This document shows positions 26,716 through 35,184 of a DNA stretch of 64,000 nucleotides, piece after piece; positions within the stretch are counted from its first letter, which is position 1, and each line of letters starts with the position of its first letter. This stretch comes from Marivita lacus. GTDB taxonomy: Bacteria > Pseudomonadota > Alphaproteobacteria > Rhodobacterales > Rhodobacteraceae. Where the stretch lies: positions 21,716 to 85,715 of the forward strand of contig NZ_BMFC01000014.1 in assembly GCF_014637725.1 (NCBI RefSeq). The letters run 5' to 3'. The translations under genes were made by a program, and so were the position numbers. Under the pieces are notes generated by a model, which searched no databases, had not been told where the DNA came from, and worked only from the letters and a program-made list of their open reading frames with translations.

Positions 26716-27696
26716 ATGACCACCTTGACCGACTCCCATATCGCGCGCGGCATCACGCTTGTCTGCATCGGCGTCTTCGCCATTTCGATCAATGACATGC
26801 TGATCAAGATGCTGTCGGACGGCTATCCGCTGCACCAGATCGTGTTCACCCGCACAGCCATCGGGATCATCCTGTCCTTCGTGATGCTGCATCTCGAAGG
26901 CGGGCTGTCGCTCTTGCGCACCAACCGCCCCAGCCTGCACATCCTGCGCGGGTTGACGCTGGTGGCGGCCAACATGACCTTCTTCGCCTCGCTGGCGGTG
27001 CTGCCGCTGGGGCTGACCACGGCGCTCTTCTTTGTCGGCCCGCTGTTCATCACGCTGTTCAGCTTTCTCTTCCTTGGGGAAAAGGTCGGCCCCCTGCGGC
27101 TGGGCGCGATCGTGTTCGGGTTCATGGGCGTGATCGTCATGCAGGAACCCTGGAGCGACGGGTCGGAATACGGCCCGCCCTGGCTTTTTGCGCTGCCGGT
27201 GATCGCGGCGTCACTTTACGCGGCGATGGCCGTGATGACCCGTGCACTGGGCGTCAAAAGCACCGCGGCCGCGCTCACCATCTACAATCAGGTGATGTTT
27301 CTCGTGGTCTCGAGCCTGTTCTACCTTCTTGTCGGACAGGGTCAGGCCGATCCCGGCCCAGACGCGCCCAGCTTGCATTTCCTGTTGCGCGCATGGACAT
27401 GGCCCAGCCAGCAGGACTGGCCACTGTTCATCCTGACGGGGGTCTGCAACGGCATCATCGCCTATTGCATCACGGCAGCCTACCGCATGGCGCCTTCGGC
27501 CAGCATCGCGCCGTTTGAATATATCGGATTGCCGCTGGCGATCTTCTGGGGCTGGCTTTTCTTTGCCGAATGGCCAACGCCCTCGATCTGGACGGGCTGC
27601 GCGATGATTCTTGGCGCGGGCCTCTTCGTGTTCCTGCGCGAACGCCGCAAGGGCAAGGTCATCGTGCCAAAACGCCCCGGCGGCCATATGCGCTGA
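26716..27696 (+). CDS. DMT family (EamA) transporter
   Basis: A 326-residue protein with ten predicted helices in two EamA repeats. The first starts GITLVCIGVFAISINDMLIKML, and the second is marked by LFALPVIAASLYAAMAVMTRALG and APFEYIGLPLAIFWGWLFFAEWPTPSIWTGCAMILGAGLFVF. The start MTTLTDSHIARG is used. The frame is open for 60 more codons upstream, but that DNA is the promoter region shared with the ABC genes. The substrate is unknown. It is convergent with hemE, 39 nt away. Confidence 0.87.
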   Translation: MTTLTDSHIARGITLVCIGVFAISINDMLIKMLSDGYPLHQIVFTRTAIGIILSFVMLHLEGGLSLLRTNRPSLHILRGLTLVAANMTFFASLAVLPLGLTTALFFVGPLFITLFSFLFLGEKVGPLRLGAIVFGFMGVIVMQEPWSDGSEYGPPWLFALPVIAASLYAAMAVMTRALGVKSTAAALTIYNQVMFLVVSSLFYLLVGQGQADPGPDAPSLHFLLRAWTWPSQQDWPLFILTGVCNGIIAYCITAAYRMAPSASIAPFEYIGLPLAIFWGWLFFAEWPTPSIWTGCAMILGAGLFVFLRERRKGKVIVPKRPGGHMR

Positions 27697-27735
27697 CACC
27701 TCCCGTATGGGAGATGCCAAGGCTGGTGTGGAGAC

Positions 27736-28770
27736 TCAGGCGCTGCGCACCGTGTCGATCATCAGCTGCACGTTCTCGGGATCCGCATCCGGCGTGATCC
27801 CGTGCCCGAGGTTGAAGATATGTGGCCCGTTCCTGAGCGCATCCACAACCTTGCGGGTCTCATCGACCAATTCCTGACCGCCAGTCACCATGTGACGCGA
27901 GGCAAGGTTGCCCTGCACACAGCCACCGGGCTGCACATGCTTGGCCACCCATTCCGGGCTGACGCTGTCATCGACCGCGACGCAATCCGCACCGGTCTCG
28001 GCATGGAAGCCGATATACTTGTCGCCGGCCTGACGCGGGAAGGCGATGACCGGAATGCCCGGATGCCGGCGCTTGAGTTCCTCGGTGATGACACGGGCGG
28101 GTTGGAGCGCATAGCGATTGAAATCCTCGCCCTGAAGCGATCCCGCCCAGCTGTCGAAGATCTTGACCACTTCGGCACCGGCGTCGATCTGCGCCGAGAG
28201 GTAATCAATCGTGCTTTCGGTCAACCGCTCGAGGATCGCTTCGAAGAGCGCGCGGTTCTCGTATTTCAGCGCATGCGCCGGGCCTTGGTCGGGCGTGCCG
28301 CGCCCGGCGATCATGTAGGTCGCCACGGTCCATGGCGCACCCGCAAAGCCTATCAGCGTGGTCTCTTCCGGCAGTTCGCGCCGCAGGATGCGGATGGTCT
28401 CGTAGACCGGGTTCAGCGTGTCGTGGATCATCTCGCCACGACCCAGCTTGTCGAACTCGGCCTGCGTTGTGATCGTGGACAGGCGCGGGCCTTCACCCGT
28501 GACGAACCACAGATCCGCTCCCAGCGCCTGCGGCAGCAGCAGGATATCGGCAAACAGGATCGCCGCATCGAACCCGTAGCGCCGGATCGGCTGCAAGGTG
28601 ACTTCGGCGGCAAGCTCCGGATTATAGCAGAGCGACAGGAAATCCCCGGCCTGCGCACGGGTCGCGCGATACTCGGGCAGATACCTGCCAGCCTGACGCA
28701 TCATCCAGATCGGCGGGGTCGGAAGAGTTTCGCCCGCGAGGGCACGGAGGATGGTTTTTGTCTGGCTCAT
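27736..28770 (-). CDS. hemE: Uroporphyrinogen decarboxylase
   Basis: A 344-residue enzyme that removes four carboxyl groups from uroporphyrinogen III to give coproporphyrinogen III. The N-terminal signature [20 protein letters not shown] carries the substrate-binding Arg. [16 protein letters not shown] and [14 protein letters not shown] are further family motifs. AAGGAAAG precedes the start. It is divergent from hemC, with 101 bp between, so one control region could co-ordinate two steps of tetrapyrrole synthesis. Confidence 0.97.
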   Translation of the reverse strand: MSQTKTILRALAGETLPTPPIWMMRQAGRYLPEYRATRAQAGDFLSLCYNPELAAEVTLQPIRRYGFDAAILFADILLLPQALGADLWFVTGEGPRLSTITTQAEFDKLGRGEMIHDTLNPVYETIRILRRELPEETTLIGFAGAPWTVATYMIAGRGTPDQGPAHALKYENRALFEAILERLTESTIDYLSAQIDAGAEVVKIFDSWAGSLQGEDFNRYALQPARVITEELKRRHPGIPVIAFPRQAGDKYIGFHAETGADCVAVDDSVSPEWVAKHVQPGGCVQGNLASRHMVTGGQELVDETRKVVDALRNGPHIFNLGHGITPDADPENVQLMIDTVRSA

Positions 28771-28818
28771 CAGGTCTTTCCTTGTCTATTGCCTTCGGAT
28801 CAACCGTAGAAAAGCATA

Positions 28819-28848
28819 TGTCAAGACAAGCATGGTTGTCAGGACAAG
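28819..28848. promoter_or_regulatory. Tandem 12-nt repeat in the hemE-hemC control region
   Basis: TGTCAAGACAAG (28819-28830) and TGTCAGGACAAG (28837-28848) are direct repeats with one mismatch, 18 nt apart start to start. Each contains an imperfect dyad. A plus-strand promoter can be read as TTGTCA (28836-28841), 17 nt, then TAAAGA (28859-28864). That would place hemC transcription almost at its ATG. The minus strand has TTGACA (28819-28824) facing hemE. Confidence 0.4.
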
Positions 28849-28871
28849 TTTACATGCATAAAGATCGATTC

Positions 28872-29822
28872 ATGACGATTGACTTGCCCACACCCGCCAA
28901 ACCCCTGAACATCGGCACGCGCGGATCCCCGCTCGCTTTGGCTCAGGCCCACGAAACCCGCGAACGACTGGCCAAGGCCTTCGATTTGCCCTTTGAGGCC
29001 TTCACCATCGTCGTCATCAAGACGACAGGTGACAGGATCATCGACCGCCCGCTGAAAGAAATCGGCGGCAAGGGTCTGTTCACCCGCGAAATCGAAGACG
29101 ACATGCTCTCGGGCAAGATCGACATCGCGGTCCATTCGATGAAGGACATGCCCGTTCTGCAACCCGGCGGGCTGCTGCTTGACACCTACCTGCCACGCGA
29201 AGACGTGCGGGACGCATTCATCTCGCCGGAATTCACCGGCATCGCGCAACTTCCCGAAGCGGCCATTGTCGGCACGTCGTCGCTGCGCCGCCGCGCGCAA
29301 TTGCTCAACCGGCGGCCTGACCTGAACGTGGTCGAATTCCGCGGCAACCTGCAAACCCGGTTGAAGAAACTGGATGACGGCGTGGCCTCCTGCACCTTCC
29401 TCGCGATGGCCGGTCTGAACCGCCTGCGCATGGACGAGGTGCCGAAAACCGCCATCGACTCGACCGACATGCTGCCCGCCATCGCACAAGGCGCCATCGG
29501 CATCGAACGCCGCGCCAACGACATGCGCGCCGCCGAGATGCTGGCGGCGATCCACGACACGCAGACGGGCCAACGCCTTGCCGCCGAACGCGCCTTTCTG
29601 GCCGAACTCGACGGCTCCTGCGAAACGCCGATTGCCGGTCTGGCCGAATTGGACGGCGACACGCTGCACCTGCGCGGCGAAGTGCTCCGTCCGGACGGGT
29701 CGGTTTCACATGCCGATCAGATCAGCGGCCCGATTTCAGACGGTGCCACGATGGGCAAGGCGCTGGCCCGCACGCTTCTGGATCGCGCGGGTCCCGGCTT
29801 TTTCGACTGGCATACGAATTGA
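28872..29822 (+). CDS. hemC: Hydroxymethylbilane synthase
   Basis: A 316-residue porphobilinogen deaminase. IGTRGSPLALAQA is near the start. KTTGDRIIDRPLKEIGGKGLFTREIE, HSMKDMP and GTSSLRRRAQLL follow. The dipyrromethane-cofactor cysteine is in ELDGSCETPIAG. It joins four porphobilinogens into hydroxymethylbilane. I used ATG 28872 (MTIDLPTPAKPLNIG). ATG 28854 (MHKDRF) would add six residues, and its AGGACA box makes it a real alternative. Confidence 0.96.
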   Translation: MTIDLPTPAKPLNIGTRGSPLALAQAHETRERLAKAFDLPFEAFTIVVIKTTGDRIIDRPLKEIGGKGLFTREIEDDMLSGKIDIAVHSMKDMPVLQPGGLLLDTYLPREDVRDAFISPEFTGIAQLPEAAIVGTSSLRRRAQLLNRRPDLNVVEFRGNLQTRLKKLDDGVASCTFLAMAGLNRLRMDEVPKTAIDSTDMLPAIAQGAIGIERRANDMRAAEMLAAIHDTQTGQRLAAERAFLAELDGSCETPIAGLAELDGDTLHLRGEVLRPDGSVSHADQISGPISDGATMGKALARTLLDRAGPGFFDWHTN

Positions 29823-29834
29823 ACGCTGTGCCGG

Positions 29835-30641
29835 TTACTCCGGCACGGCAAAGGTCAGTGATGCCCAGAGGCTTTCCCACACGGGGTCGTTTTCCGCCCG
29901 CGGCTCAAGCGGCCGCAGCACCACCGCATCGGCAAGATAGGCATAACCCGGCTGCACCGGCAGGGTGACGCGACCGTTGGCATCCGTGCGATGCAGCGTC
30001 ACCGTGACCTTGCCCGAAGGCGGTCTTGCGAACAGTTCGACCTGCGCATCGGCACGCGGCGCACCGTTGTAGAGCACTCGAATCGGCAAACCACCCGCCA
30101 TGTTGTCGGTATAGGGGTTCGCCTCGGCCACGATCTCGGTCAAAAGCCCGACCTTTGCATCCTTGCCTGCGCCATCGCCCACCGCGATCAGACTCTTGGC
30201 ATAGCGGCTGTAAAGCTCGACAAACCCAGTTTCGGGCAAGCCACGTGCCGCATGGTCGGCCAGAACACGGTCGAAATCCTTGTGCTCGACGAAATTCACG
30301 AATTTCTGCCATTCGTCATAGGTCAGCGTGTAATCGGTGGTCTGGTGGATGATCACGCACAACCCGTCCTGCGGCGCTGCGACATTCAACGCGGGACGAT
30401 CCCCCGCGCGGCCCGGCACGGCATCCAAGTCACCGGCGCATCGCATGTCGAACCGCTCGAAACTGCGTTCAAGATAGGGTTGCTCTGCCCCGGCAAAATT
30501 CTCTCCAACGCGCAGGGCCGCCACCAGGGTGCCATCCGACGCCACGGTATAATCGACGGGATCAATCCAGAACTCGTGCGCCGACAGTGAGACCGGCAAG
30601 CTGGCAAGTGCCACCACGCTCAGGATATTCGAAAATTTCAT
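29835..30641 (-). CDS. DUF4198 domain periplasmic protein
   Basis: A 268-residue exported protein. The signal peptide MKFSNILSVVALASLPVSLSA is followed directly by HEFWIDPVDY, the conserved opening of DUF4198 proteins, whose N-terminal histidine could bind metal. The rest is beta-rich, ending with GRVTLPVQPGYAYLADAVVLRPL. Some DUF4198 members sit beside nickel or cobalt uptake genes, but none is seen here. Its start overlaps the SRPBCC stop by 4 nt (ATGA). Confidence 0.85.
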   Translation of the reverse strand: MKFSNILSVVALASLPVSLSAHEFWIDPVDYTVASDGTLVAALRVGENFAGAEQPYLERSFERFDMRCAGDLDAVPGRAGDRPALNVAAPQDGLCVIIHQTTDYTLTYDEWQKFVNFVEHKDFDRVLADHAARGLPETGFVELYSRYAKSLIAVGDGAGKDAKVGLLTEIVAEANPYTDNMAGGLPIRVLYNGAPRADAQVELFARPPSGKVTVTLHRTDANGRVTLPVQPGYAYLADAVVLRPLEPRAENDPVWESLWASLTFAVPE

Positions 30642-31105
30642 GCGGTTTTTTCCAGCTTATGTTCGATGCCGCGTGCGAAATCGGTCATGCGTTTCTTGAA
30701 CCTCTTGTTGATGTTCGACCGCGCCAGCTTGAGCGATTGCACCAGAAGCCGGGCCGACAGCGTCTTGGGTGTCATCTTGAACACCACGTTCACCCGCGTC
30801 CGATTGGGCGACATTGGCACCAGCTCGATCAGCGTATTGGTCTCGAGCCCACCGGACGCGCCCTCGAATTGCACCATATTGGGCGCATCGCAGGCCGCAA
30901 GGATGATCTTGGCAGTTCGCTCCTTGCCGCGAAACCGAAAGGTCGATTCCCAGCCTTCGCCAATCGTGGGCTCGGCCCCGCGAAACTGTCGCCGCACGTC
31001 AATGCCGCGCCGCATGGCCTGCCGCTCCAACGCGTCGAATGCCGTCAATTCCGCGAAGACATGCTCAATCGGTGCAGCCACATCCTCGGTTCCCGTCACT
31101 TGCAT
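30638..31105 (-). CDS. SRPBCC family protein
   Basis: A 155-residue START-like (polyketide cyclase/SRPBCC) protein: DVAAPIEHVFAELTAFDALERQA at the start, then a beta core and a basic C-terminal helix (LKLARSNINKRFKKRMTDFARGIEHKLE). Such folds bind hydrophobic ligands. The ligand is unknown. It is translationally coupled to the DUF4198 gene downstream and starts 39 nt after nudC, so nudC, this gene and the DUF4198 gene probably share a transcript. Confidence 0.82.
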   Translation of the reverse strand: MQVTGTEDVAAPIEHVFAELTAFDALERQAMRRGIDVRRQFRGAEPTIGEGWESTFRFRGKERTAKIILAACDAPNMVQFEGASGGLETNTLIELVPMSPNRTRVNVVFKMTPKTLSARLLVQSLKLARSNINKRFKKRMTDFARGIEHKLEKTA

Positions 31106-31144
31106 CGGCTCGCCCCCGTTCGATACAGTTGGACTAGACTTGCC

Positions 31145-32113
31145 TCATTCCAGCGTATCGGCAAGCCAGTTGCGCAATAAAAAATGCGCGATGGCGCCTT
31201 TGCGCGCAGGCAACAGCCCTGTTCTCAGCCCCGCGACCGCATCCATCACCTCTTCACGGCTGACCCAAAGCGCGTCTTCGATCTCGTTTGGATCAATCGT
31301 GATCTCTTCGCTGGTCGCGATGCCGTGGCACCCGAACATGAGCGACGCGGGAAACGGCCAGGGCTGACTGGACAGGTAACGCACCTCGCCAACCCGCACA
31401 CCCGCCTCTTCCCAGACCTCGCGGCGCACCGCCGCCTCGATGGCCTCGCCCGGTTCAACAAAGCCAGCGAGGCAGGAATACATCCCCTCGGGCCAGCCCG
31501 GCGAGCGGCCCAGCAGAACCTTGTTGCCGTGAGTGATCAGCATGATGACCACCGGGTCGGTGCGCGGGAAATGGCTGCCTCCGCAGGCCTGACACACCCG
31601 TTGCCAGCCCGCCTGCGTCACATCGCTGGGCGCACCGCAGCGGGCGCAAAACCCATGTGTCTCGTGCCAGCCCATGATCGCCTTGGCGGTCGCCGCCAGT
31701 TCCGCGTCACGCGTACTCAGCACCGTCATGACACCGCGCAGTTCGGCAAAGCCGTGATCCGCAGGCAGTGTCGGATGGGTCTGCACGCTCTTGTCGACAA
31801 AGGCGCCGATCTGGCTCAGATCCGTGTCCGGAACCCAGTCCGAAATGTCATGCGCAAACCGCGCGGCGCCGTCCTCGCGGCCCAACAGGATCGGCATGCT
31901 GCGCGCCTCTTTCAAAATCGGATGATCCAGCGGCAATCGAACCAGCGCGCACGCCCCATCCGACTGGGCGACAAGCGGCTTGCCCTTCCACATCAGAATC
32001 GTCCGGGTCGCAGCATCCTGCAACAGCGCGGCAATCGCCGGGATATCTCCCCTGAGTTCCGCCGCTCGATCCAGCCCCGAGCCGCCAAAAGTCACCTGTT
32101 CCGCGCTGCGCAT
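31145..32113 (-). CDS. nudC: NAD+ diphosphatase / RNA deNADding enzyme NudC
   Basis: A 322-residue Nudix hydrolase. The zinc ribbon is CARCGAPSD ... CQACGG. The Nudix box is GFVEPGEAIEAAVRREVWEEAG. The NudC signature SQPWPFPASLM follows about 20 residues later. It splits NAD(H) to NMN(H) and AMP and removes NAD caps from RNA in E. coli. It is divergent from the SRP RNA gene. Confidence 0.95.
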   Translation of the reverse strand: MRSAEQVTFGGSGLDRAAELRGDIPAIAALLQDAATRTILMWKGKPLVAQSDGACALVRLPLDHPILKEARSMPILLGREDGAARFAHDISDWVPDTDLSQIGAFVDKSVQTHPTLPADHGFAELRGVMTVLSTRDAELAATAKAIMGWHETHGFCARCGAPSDVTQAGWQRVCQACGGSHFPRTDPVVIMLITHGNKVLLGRSPGWPEGMYSCLAGFVEPGEAIEAAVRREVWEEAGVRVGEVRYLSSQPWPFPASLMFGCHGIATSEEITIDPNEIEDALWVSREEVMDAVAGLRTGLLPARKGAIAHFLLRNWLADTLE

Positions 32114-32238
32114 TGCGTCTCACCCTTGCTGTCACGGATTGCGCTTGCCACGCGGGGACGAAAAGAACAATGCACACAGCAGGATTTGCCGCGCTCGACG
32201 GGTTGCAATCCGGGCGGGCCTCTACTATCTGGATCGTT

Positions 32239-32332
32239 GAGAGGTTGGCGCGGGCGAGCACCTCGCCAACCCGGTCAGGTCCGGAAGGAAGCAGCCGTAA
32301 CGAGCCCCGCTTGGGTCGTTGTCCAGCCTCTC
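32239..32332 (+). ncRNA. ffs: Small signal recognition particle RNA (4.5S type)
   Basis: The universally conserved apical loop is unmistakable: GGTCAGGTCCGGAAGGAAGC at about 32273-32292, followed by AGCC. The ends GAGAGGTTGG and CCAGCCTCTC pair to form the basal stem, giving about 94 nt. It binds Ffh and directs co-translational insertion of membrane proteins. A -10-like TACTAT lies at 32223-32228, but the -35 is weak. Exact ends are inferred from pairing. Confidence 0.92.
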
Positions 32333-32418
32333 ACCTACTCCAATATCATCATTCCTGAATGCCTTTGAAGTTGGCCAAACGCGCCGTTGCGCGTTGGCCA
32401 TCCCCGAGACCAAGGTGG

Positions 32419-32613
32419 CTACCCCTGCAGCCACATGGTCAGCGCCGTTCCGATCAGCAGGAGCAATGCAACGGCCCCCGTGATCTTGGTTTCCATGCCA
32501 AGGTGATTTTCGCTCTGGTCGGTCGCCTGATGGCGCCAGATTTCGCGCAGCAAAACCAAGAGAAGCACCGAAAGCGGCAGGAAGAACAAAACCGCAAACG
32601 TGTTTTCCATCAT
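32419..32613 (-). CDS. Small membrane protein, unknown
   Basis: A 64-residue candidate starting at MMENTFAVLFFLPLSVLLLVLL, preceded by GGGGGA. It has two hydrophobic helices (about 6-22 and 46-62) joined by a polar loop (REIWRHQATDQSENHLGMET). No family is recognised. It is supported only by the ribosome-binding site and the clean two-helix layout. The longer frame start adds a Cys/Arg-rich stretch without protein character. Confidence 0.5.
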   Translation of the reverse strand: MMENTFAVLFFLPLSVLLLVLLREIWRHQATDQSENHLGMETKITGAVALLLLIGTALTMWLQG

Positions 32614-33211
32614 TTGGGGTCGTCCCCCGGTGCACCGAGCGCACCCAAGGCTGCGCGGGAACATCCCGTCTCACGCGGTGACTGAGCGAGAGCGACAAAA
32701 CCCGGCAAGTTTGGTGGAGTTAAGAGGAAACCAAACCGCACTTTCGGGTTGGTCGGAACAGGTGCGGGAATAGCCCAGTCGCCAAGCGAGTGAACAAGAA
32801 CCTCATGCCTTTGCGGCGTCACGATCAAAGTCTCCAAGCCCGGATGCGCCGGGCGCGGTTCGCCACTGACCCATGCAAGATGACGCCCCCATCAGACGAC
32901 AGGCCGGCGCCATTGCATGTCTGGCTTCGCTGAGATCATGCCGGAAACCATCCCGCACAAGGGCCGGTCGCAAATAAATATTCCGCACACTCGCGCTTGA
33001 CTGCAAACGGCCAATCGCCGCGTCCACACAGCGCGAGTTCCGGGTCCCCGACACGCATCATGCAGCGGTGCAAGGCTGCACCTTTGCGCTGCTCAGGAAC
33101 TTCTGAACACCAGCCGGGAACCGGAACGGTGCCTTCCAGAGTTGACTGTCAGAGACACACAGAAAGCCATTCTCTTGAAGTCTTGGCAATTGAAACAAAA
33201 ATGGAATCAAC
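32614..33211. other. 598-bp region without a recognisable gene
   Basis: Short frames exist on both strands (for example minus 32803-33054 and 32610-32837), but their translations have no recognisable family, uneven composition and no ribosome-binding sites. The right end, lower in GC, should contain the promoter of the antiporter gene at 33212. It may be decayed DNA. Confidence 0.5.
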
Positions 33212-34195
33212 ATGTTGGAAATTTGGCTGCCTCTTATCGCAGGTCTTGTCCTGCTGATCGCCGGGGGTGAATTCCTTGTCAGGGGTGCAGTTCAGGTTGC
33301 AACGCGGTTTGGCGTGTCCCCTCTGGTCATCGGGCTGACACTGGTCGGGTTTGGAACGTCGACACCCGAGCTTGTCACCTCGGTTCAGGCAGCCTTGTCG
33401 GATGCGCCCGGGATCGCCTACGGCAACATCGTCGGCTCCAACATCGCCAACATCCTGCTGATTGTCGGCGTCGCCGCGCTCATCAGCCCGATGATCATCT
33501 CTTCTGTTGCATTAAAACGCGATGGGGCTGTCATGCTGGCCGTTGCCATCGTGTTTTCGGCCGTGGCTTTTGCGATGCCGCTTGGCCGTCCGCTTGGCGC
33601 ACTCTTCATCGCGGGGCTGATCGTCTACGTGTATTTGGCGTTCCGGCAGGAAAAGATGTCCGCGCCCGCCGGTCACGGCGCGGTTTATGACAAGAGCCTC
33701 GCATTGCAGGGAACCGACACCGCACTCGCCCCCGATGCGCCTGCACAGGGGTCTCTGCTGACACCAATCCTCATTGCACTCGCCGGGATTGTACTTGTGG
33801 TGATCGGTGGCCGTTTCCTAGTGGAGGGCGCTGTCTCGTTGGCACGGGGCTTCGGCATTTCCGAGACCGTCATCGGCCTGACCATCGTCGCCATCGGCAC
33901 CTCGATGCCCGAATTCGTGACCTCGGTGGTGGCCGGGCTGCGCAAGCAGGGCGACGTGGCGTTCGGCAACATCGTCGGGTCGAACATCTACAACATCCTC
34001 GGGATCGGCGGCTTCACGGCGCTGATTTCGCCGGGCGCGGTGCCGACAGAGATCGCGACTTTCGACAACCTTGTCATGATCGCGGTGACGCTTGCGCTGG
34101 TTGCCTTCGCCTGGACGGGCCTCAGGATCGCCCGCTGGGAAGGCGCGGTGCTTTTGGCCGGATACATCACCTACGTCTACGTCATCTGGCCTTGA
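33212..34195 (+). CDS. Calcium/sodium antiporter (CaCA family, YrbG-like)
   Basis: A 327-residue membrane protein with ten helices in two inverted repeats. Each repeat carries the alpha motif: GFGTSTPELVTSVQAAL with GNIVGSNIANI in the first, and AIGTSMPEFVTSVVAGL with GNIVGSNIYNI in the second. The glutamates of PEL and PEF bind the exchanged cation. It probably exports Ca2+ in exchange for Na+ or protons. The loop between the halves (about 150-185) is hydrophilic. A 12-bp stem-loop lies about 70 nt past the stop. Confidence 0.93.
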   Translation: MLEIWLPLIAGLVLLIAGGEFLVRGAVQVATRFGVSPLVIGLTLVGFGTSTPELVTSVQAALSDAPGIAYGNIVGSNIANILLIVGVAALISPMIISSVALKRDGAVMLAVAIVFSAVAFAMPLGRPLGALFIAGLIVYVYLAFRQEKMSAPAGHGAVYDKSLALQGTDTALAPDAPAQGSLLTPILIALAGIVLVVIGGRFLVEGAVSLARGFGISETVIGLTIVAIGTSMPEFVTSVVAGLRKQGDVAFGNIVGSNIYNILGIGGFTALISPGAVPTEIATFDNLVMIAVTLALVAFAWTGLRIARWEGAVLLAGYITYVYVIWP

Positions 34196-34262
34196 GGGTT
34201 GTCGCGTTTGTGAGGGCGTTTTACAGCGAGCCAAGACTTATCGGCGAAGTTGCGCAGAGGCT

Positions 34263-34293
34263 ACAAATAGGTCATTCTGACTGACCTATTTGT
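34263..34293 (+). terminator. AT-rich 12-bp stem-loop after the antiporter gene
   Basis: ACAAATAGGTCA and TGACCTATTTGT pair perfectly around a 7-nt loop. The 3' arm ends in TTTGTCC, so a weak intrinsic terminator is possible, as is an operator. The flanking 34300-34440 stretch is unusually AT-rich and holds no gene that I can see. Confidence 0.45.
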
Positions 34294-34472
34294 CCTTGCA
34301 TGGGCGGTCTTGACCTGAAGGACCACCTCGCTGCTTTATCCACTCGCCTTTTCAAACCCTAGATTTCTCCTATAATATCAAATACTTAAATCTTGACGGC
34401 AGCGATACGCCAATTGCAATTATGCTTATGCAGGCAATGTTCAGAAACGGGTGATCGAGGCGCTCGTCCGTG

Positions 34473-34982
34473 TCAGTCCTCGTGACGCAGGAACACCGCC
34501 GGTTCACGCTTGGCGGCGAGGGCCCACGCCATCTGCGCGTCCGTCTCGACCGCGCAGGGCCGGACCTGGCGCAGCCGGTTCAAGGCATCATCCGCCGCTT
34601 CGCCCATCTCGATCATCAGCCGCAGCGCCACCATGCCGGACCGCCCGCACCCACCGCGACAATGCACCAGAACCCGACCACCACCGGTCAGGGCGCGCCG
34701 CGCAGAGCTGCTGACCTCGGGCCATGCCTCCTCGAATTCCGCGTCGGGAACGCCAAAATCATGAATCGGCAAATGTTCCCAGCGGGTTCCGGTGTCCGAA
34801 AGGGTGCGCCACAATCCGGTCGCCCCCGCCGACACGAGCTCCGCCTCGGTCACAAGTGACATCACGATCGACGGCTTCCATGCGATGATGTGCGTGATGT
34901 CGCCAGCATAATCGCGCTCCCCGCCCGGAATCGGCGAAATGGCCAGAATGCCCTGTCCGACCGACACCGCGTAGACGATCAT
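34473..34982 (-). CDS. Protein tyrosine/dual-specificity phosphatase family protein
   Basis: A 169-residue cysteine phosphatase. The P-loop HCRGGCGRSGM gives the Cys-x5-Arg nucleophile site at about residues 108-114. HLPIHDFGVPD upstream supplies a likely general-acid aspartate. It should dephosphorylate a phosphotyrosine, phosphoserine or small phosphoester; the substrate is unknown. Its start overlaps the stop of the tiny frame at 34979-35125 by 4 nt (ATGA). Confidence 0.85.
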   Translation of the reverse strand: MIVYAVSVGQGILAISPIPGGERDYAGDITHIIAWKPSIVMSLVTEAELVSAGATGLWRTLSDTGTRWEHLPIHDFGVPDAEFEEAWPEVSSSARRALTGGGRVLVHCRGGCGRSGMVALRLMIEMGEAADDALNRLRQVRPCAVETDAQMAWALAAKREPAVFLRHED

Positions 34983-35125
34983 CTCACACCCTTTTGCGCC
35001 TCGAACGAGACGTCGCTGCGGATGTTGCCGATTTCAAACCCAGTGAAAAACCGGTGCGCGCATGACCCTCGACTGCGACGACGATCTTCGATCTTGCGGC
35101 TGCCGCGACTGCCCTTCAGGCGCAT
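34979..35125 (-). pseudogene. In-frame relic of a neutral zinc metallopeptidase (YpfJ-like)
   Basis: A 48-codon frame absent from the longer gene models. It opens with MRLKGSRGSRKIEDRRRS, which matches the conserved start of YpfJ/KPN_02809-type neutral zinc metallopeptidases. It then passes directly to HRFFTGFEIGNIRSDVSFEAQ, which resembles the end of the same family (a W/F-F-x-x-G-F-x-x-G-N/D segment). The catalytic middle of about 230 residues is missing. A GAGGGGGGA box precedes the ATG, and the stop overlaps the phosphatase start (ATGA), so it may still be translated as a leader peptide. The family comparison is from memory of its consensus. Confidence 0.55.
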
Positions 35126-35184
35126 ATCATCCCCCCTCACTCAGGGTTTCATGATACACAAGCCACCCACGCAGGATAGCCCCA

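Noticed and set aside
27700..27713. CTCCC-GTAT-GGGAG between the DMT gene and hemE
   Set aside because: Only 5 bp of stem and no T-run; too weak to call a terminator.
32803..33054. 83-codon minus-strand frame in the 598-bp gap
   Set aside because: No ribosome-binding site, no family and uneven composition. It could be decayed DNA but cannot be named.
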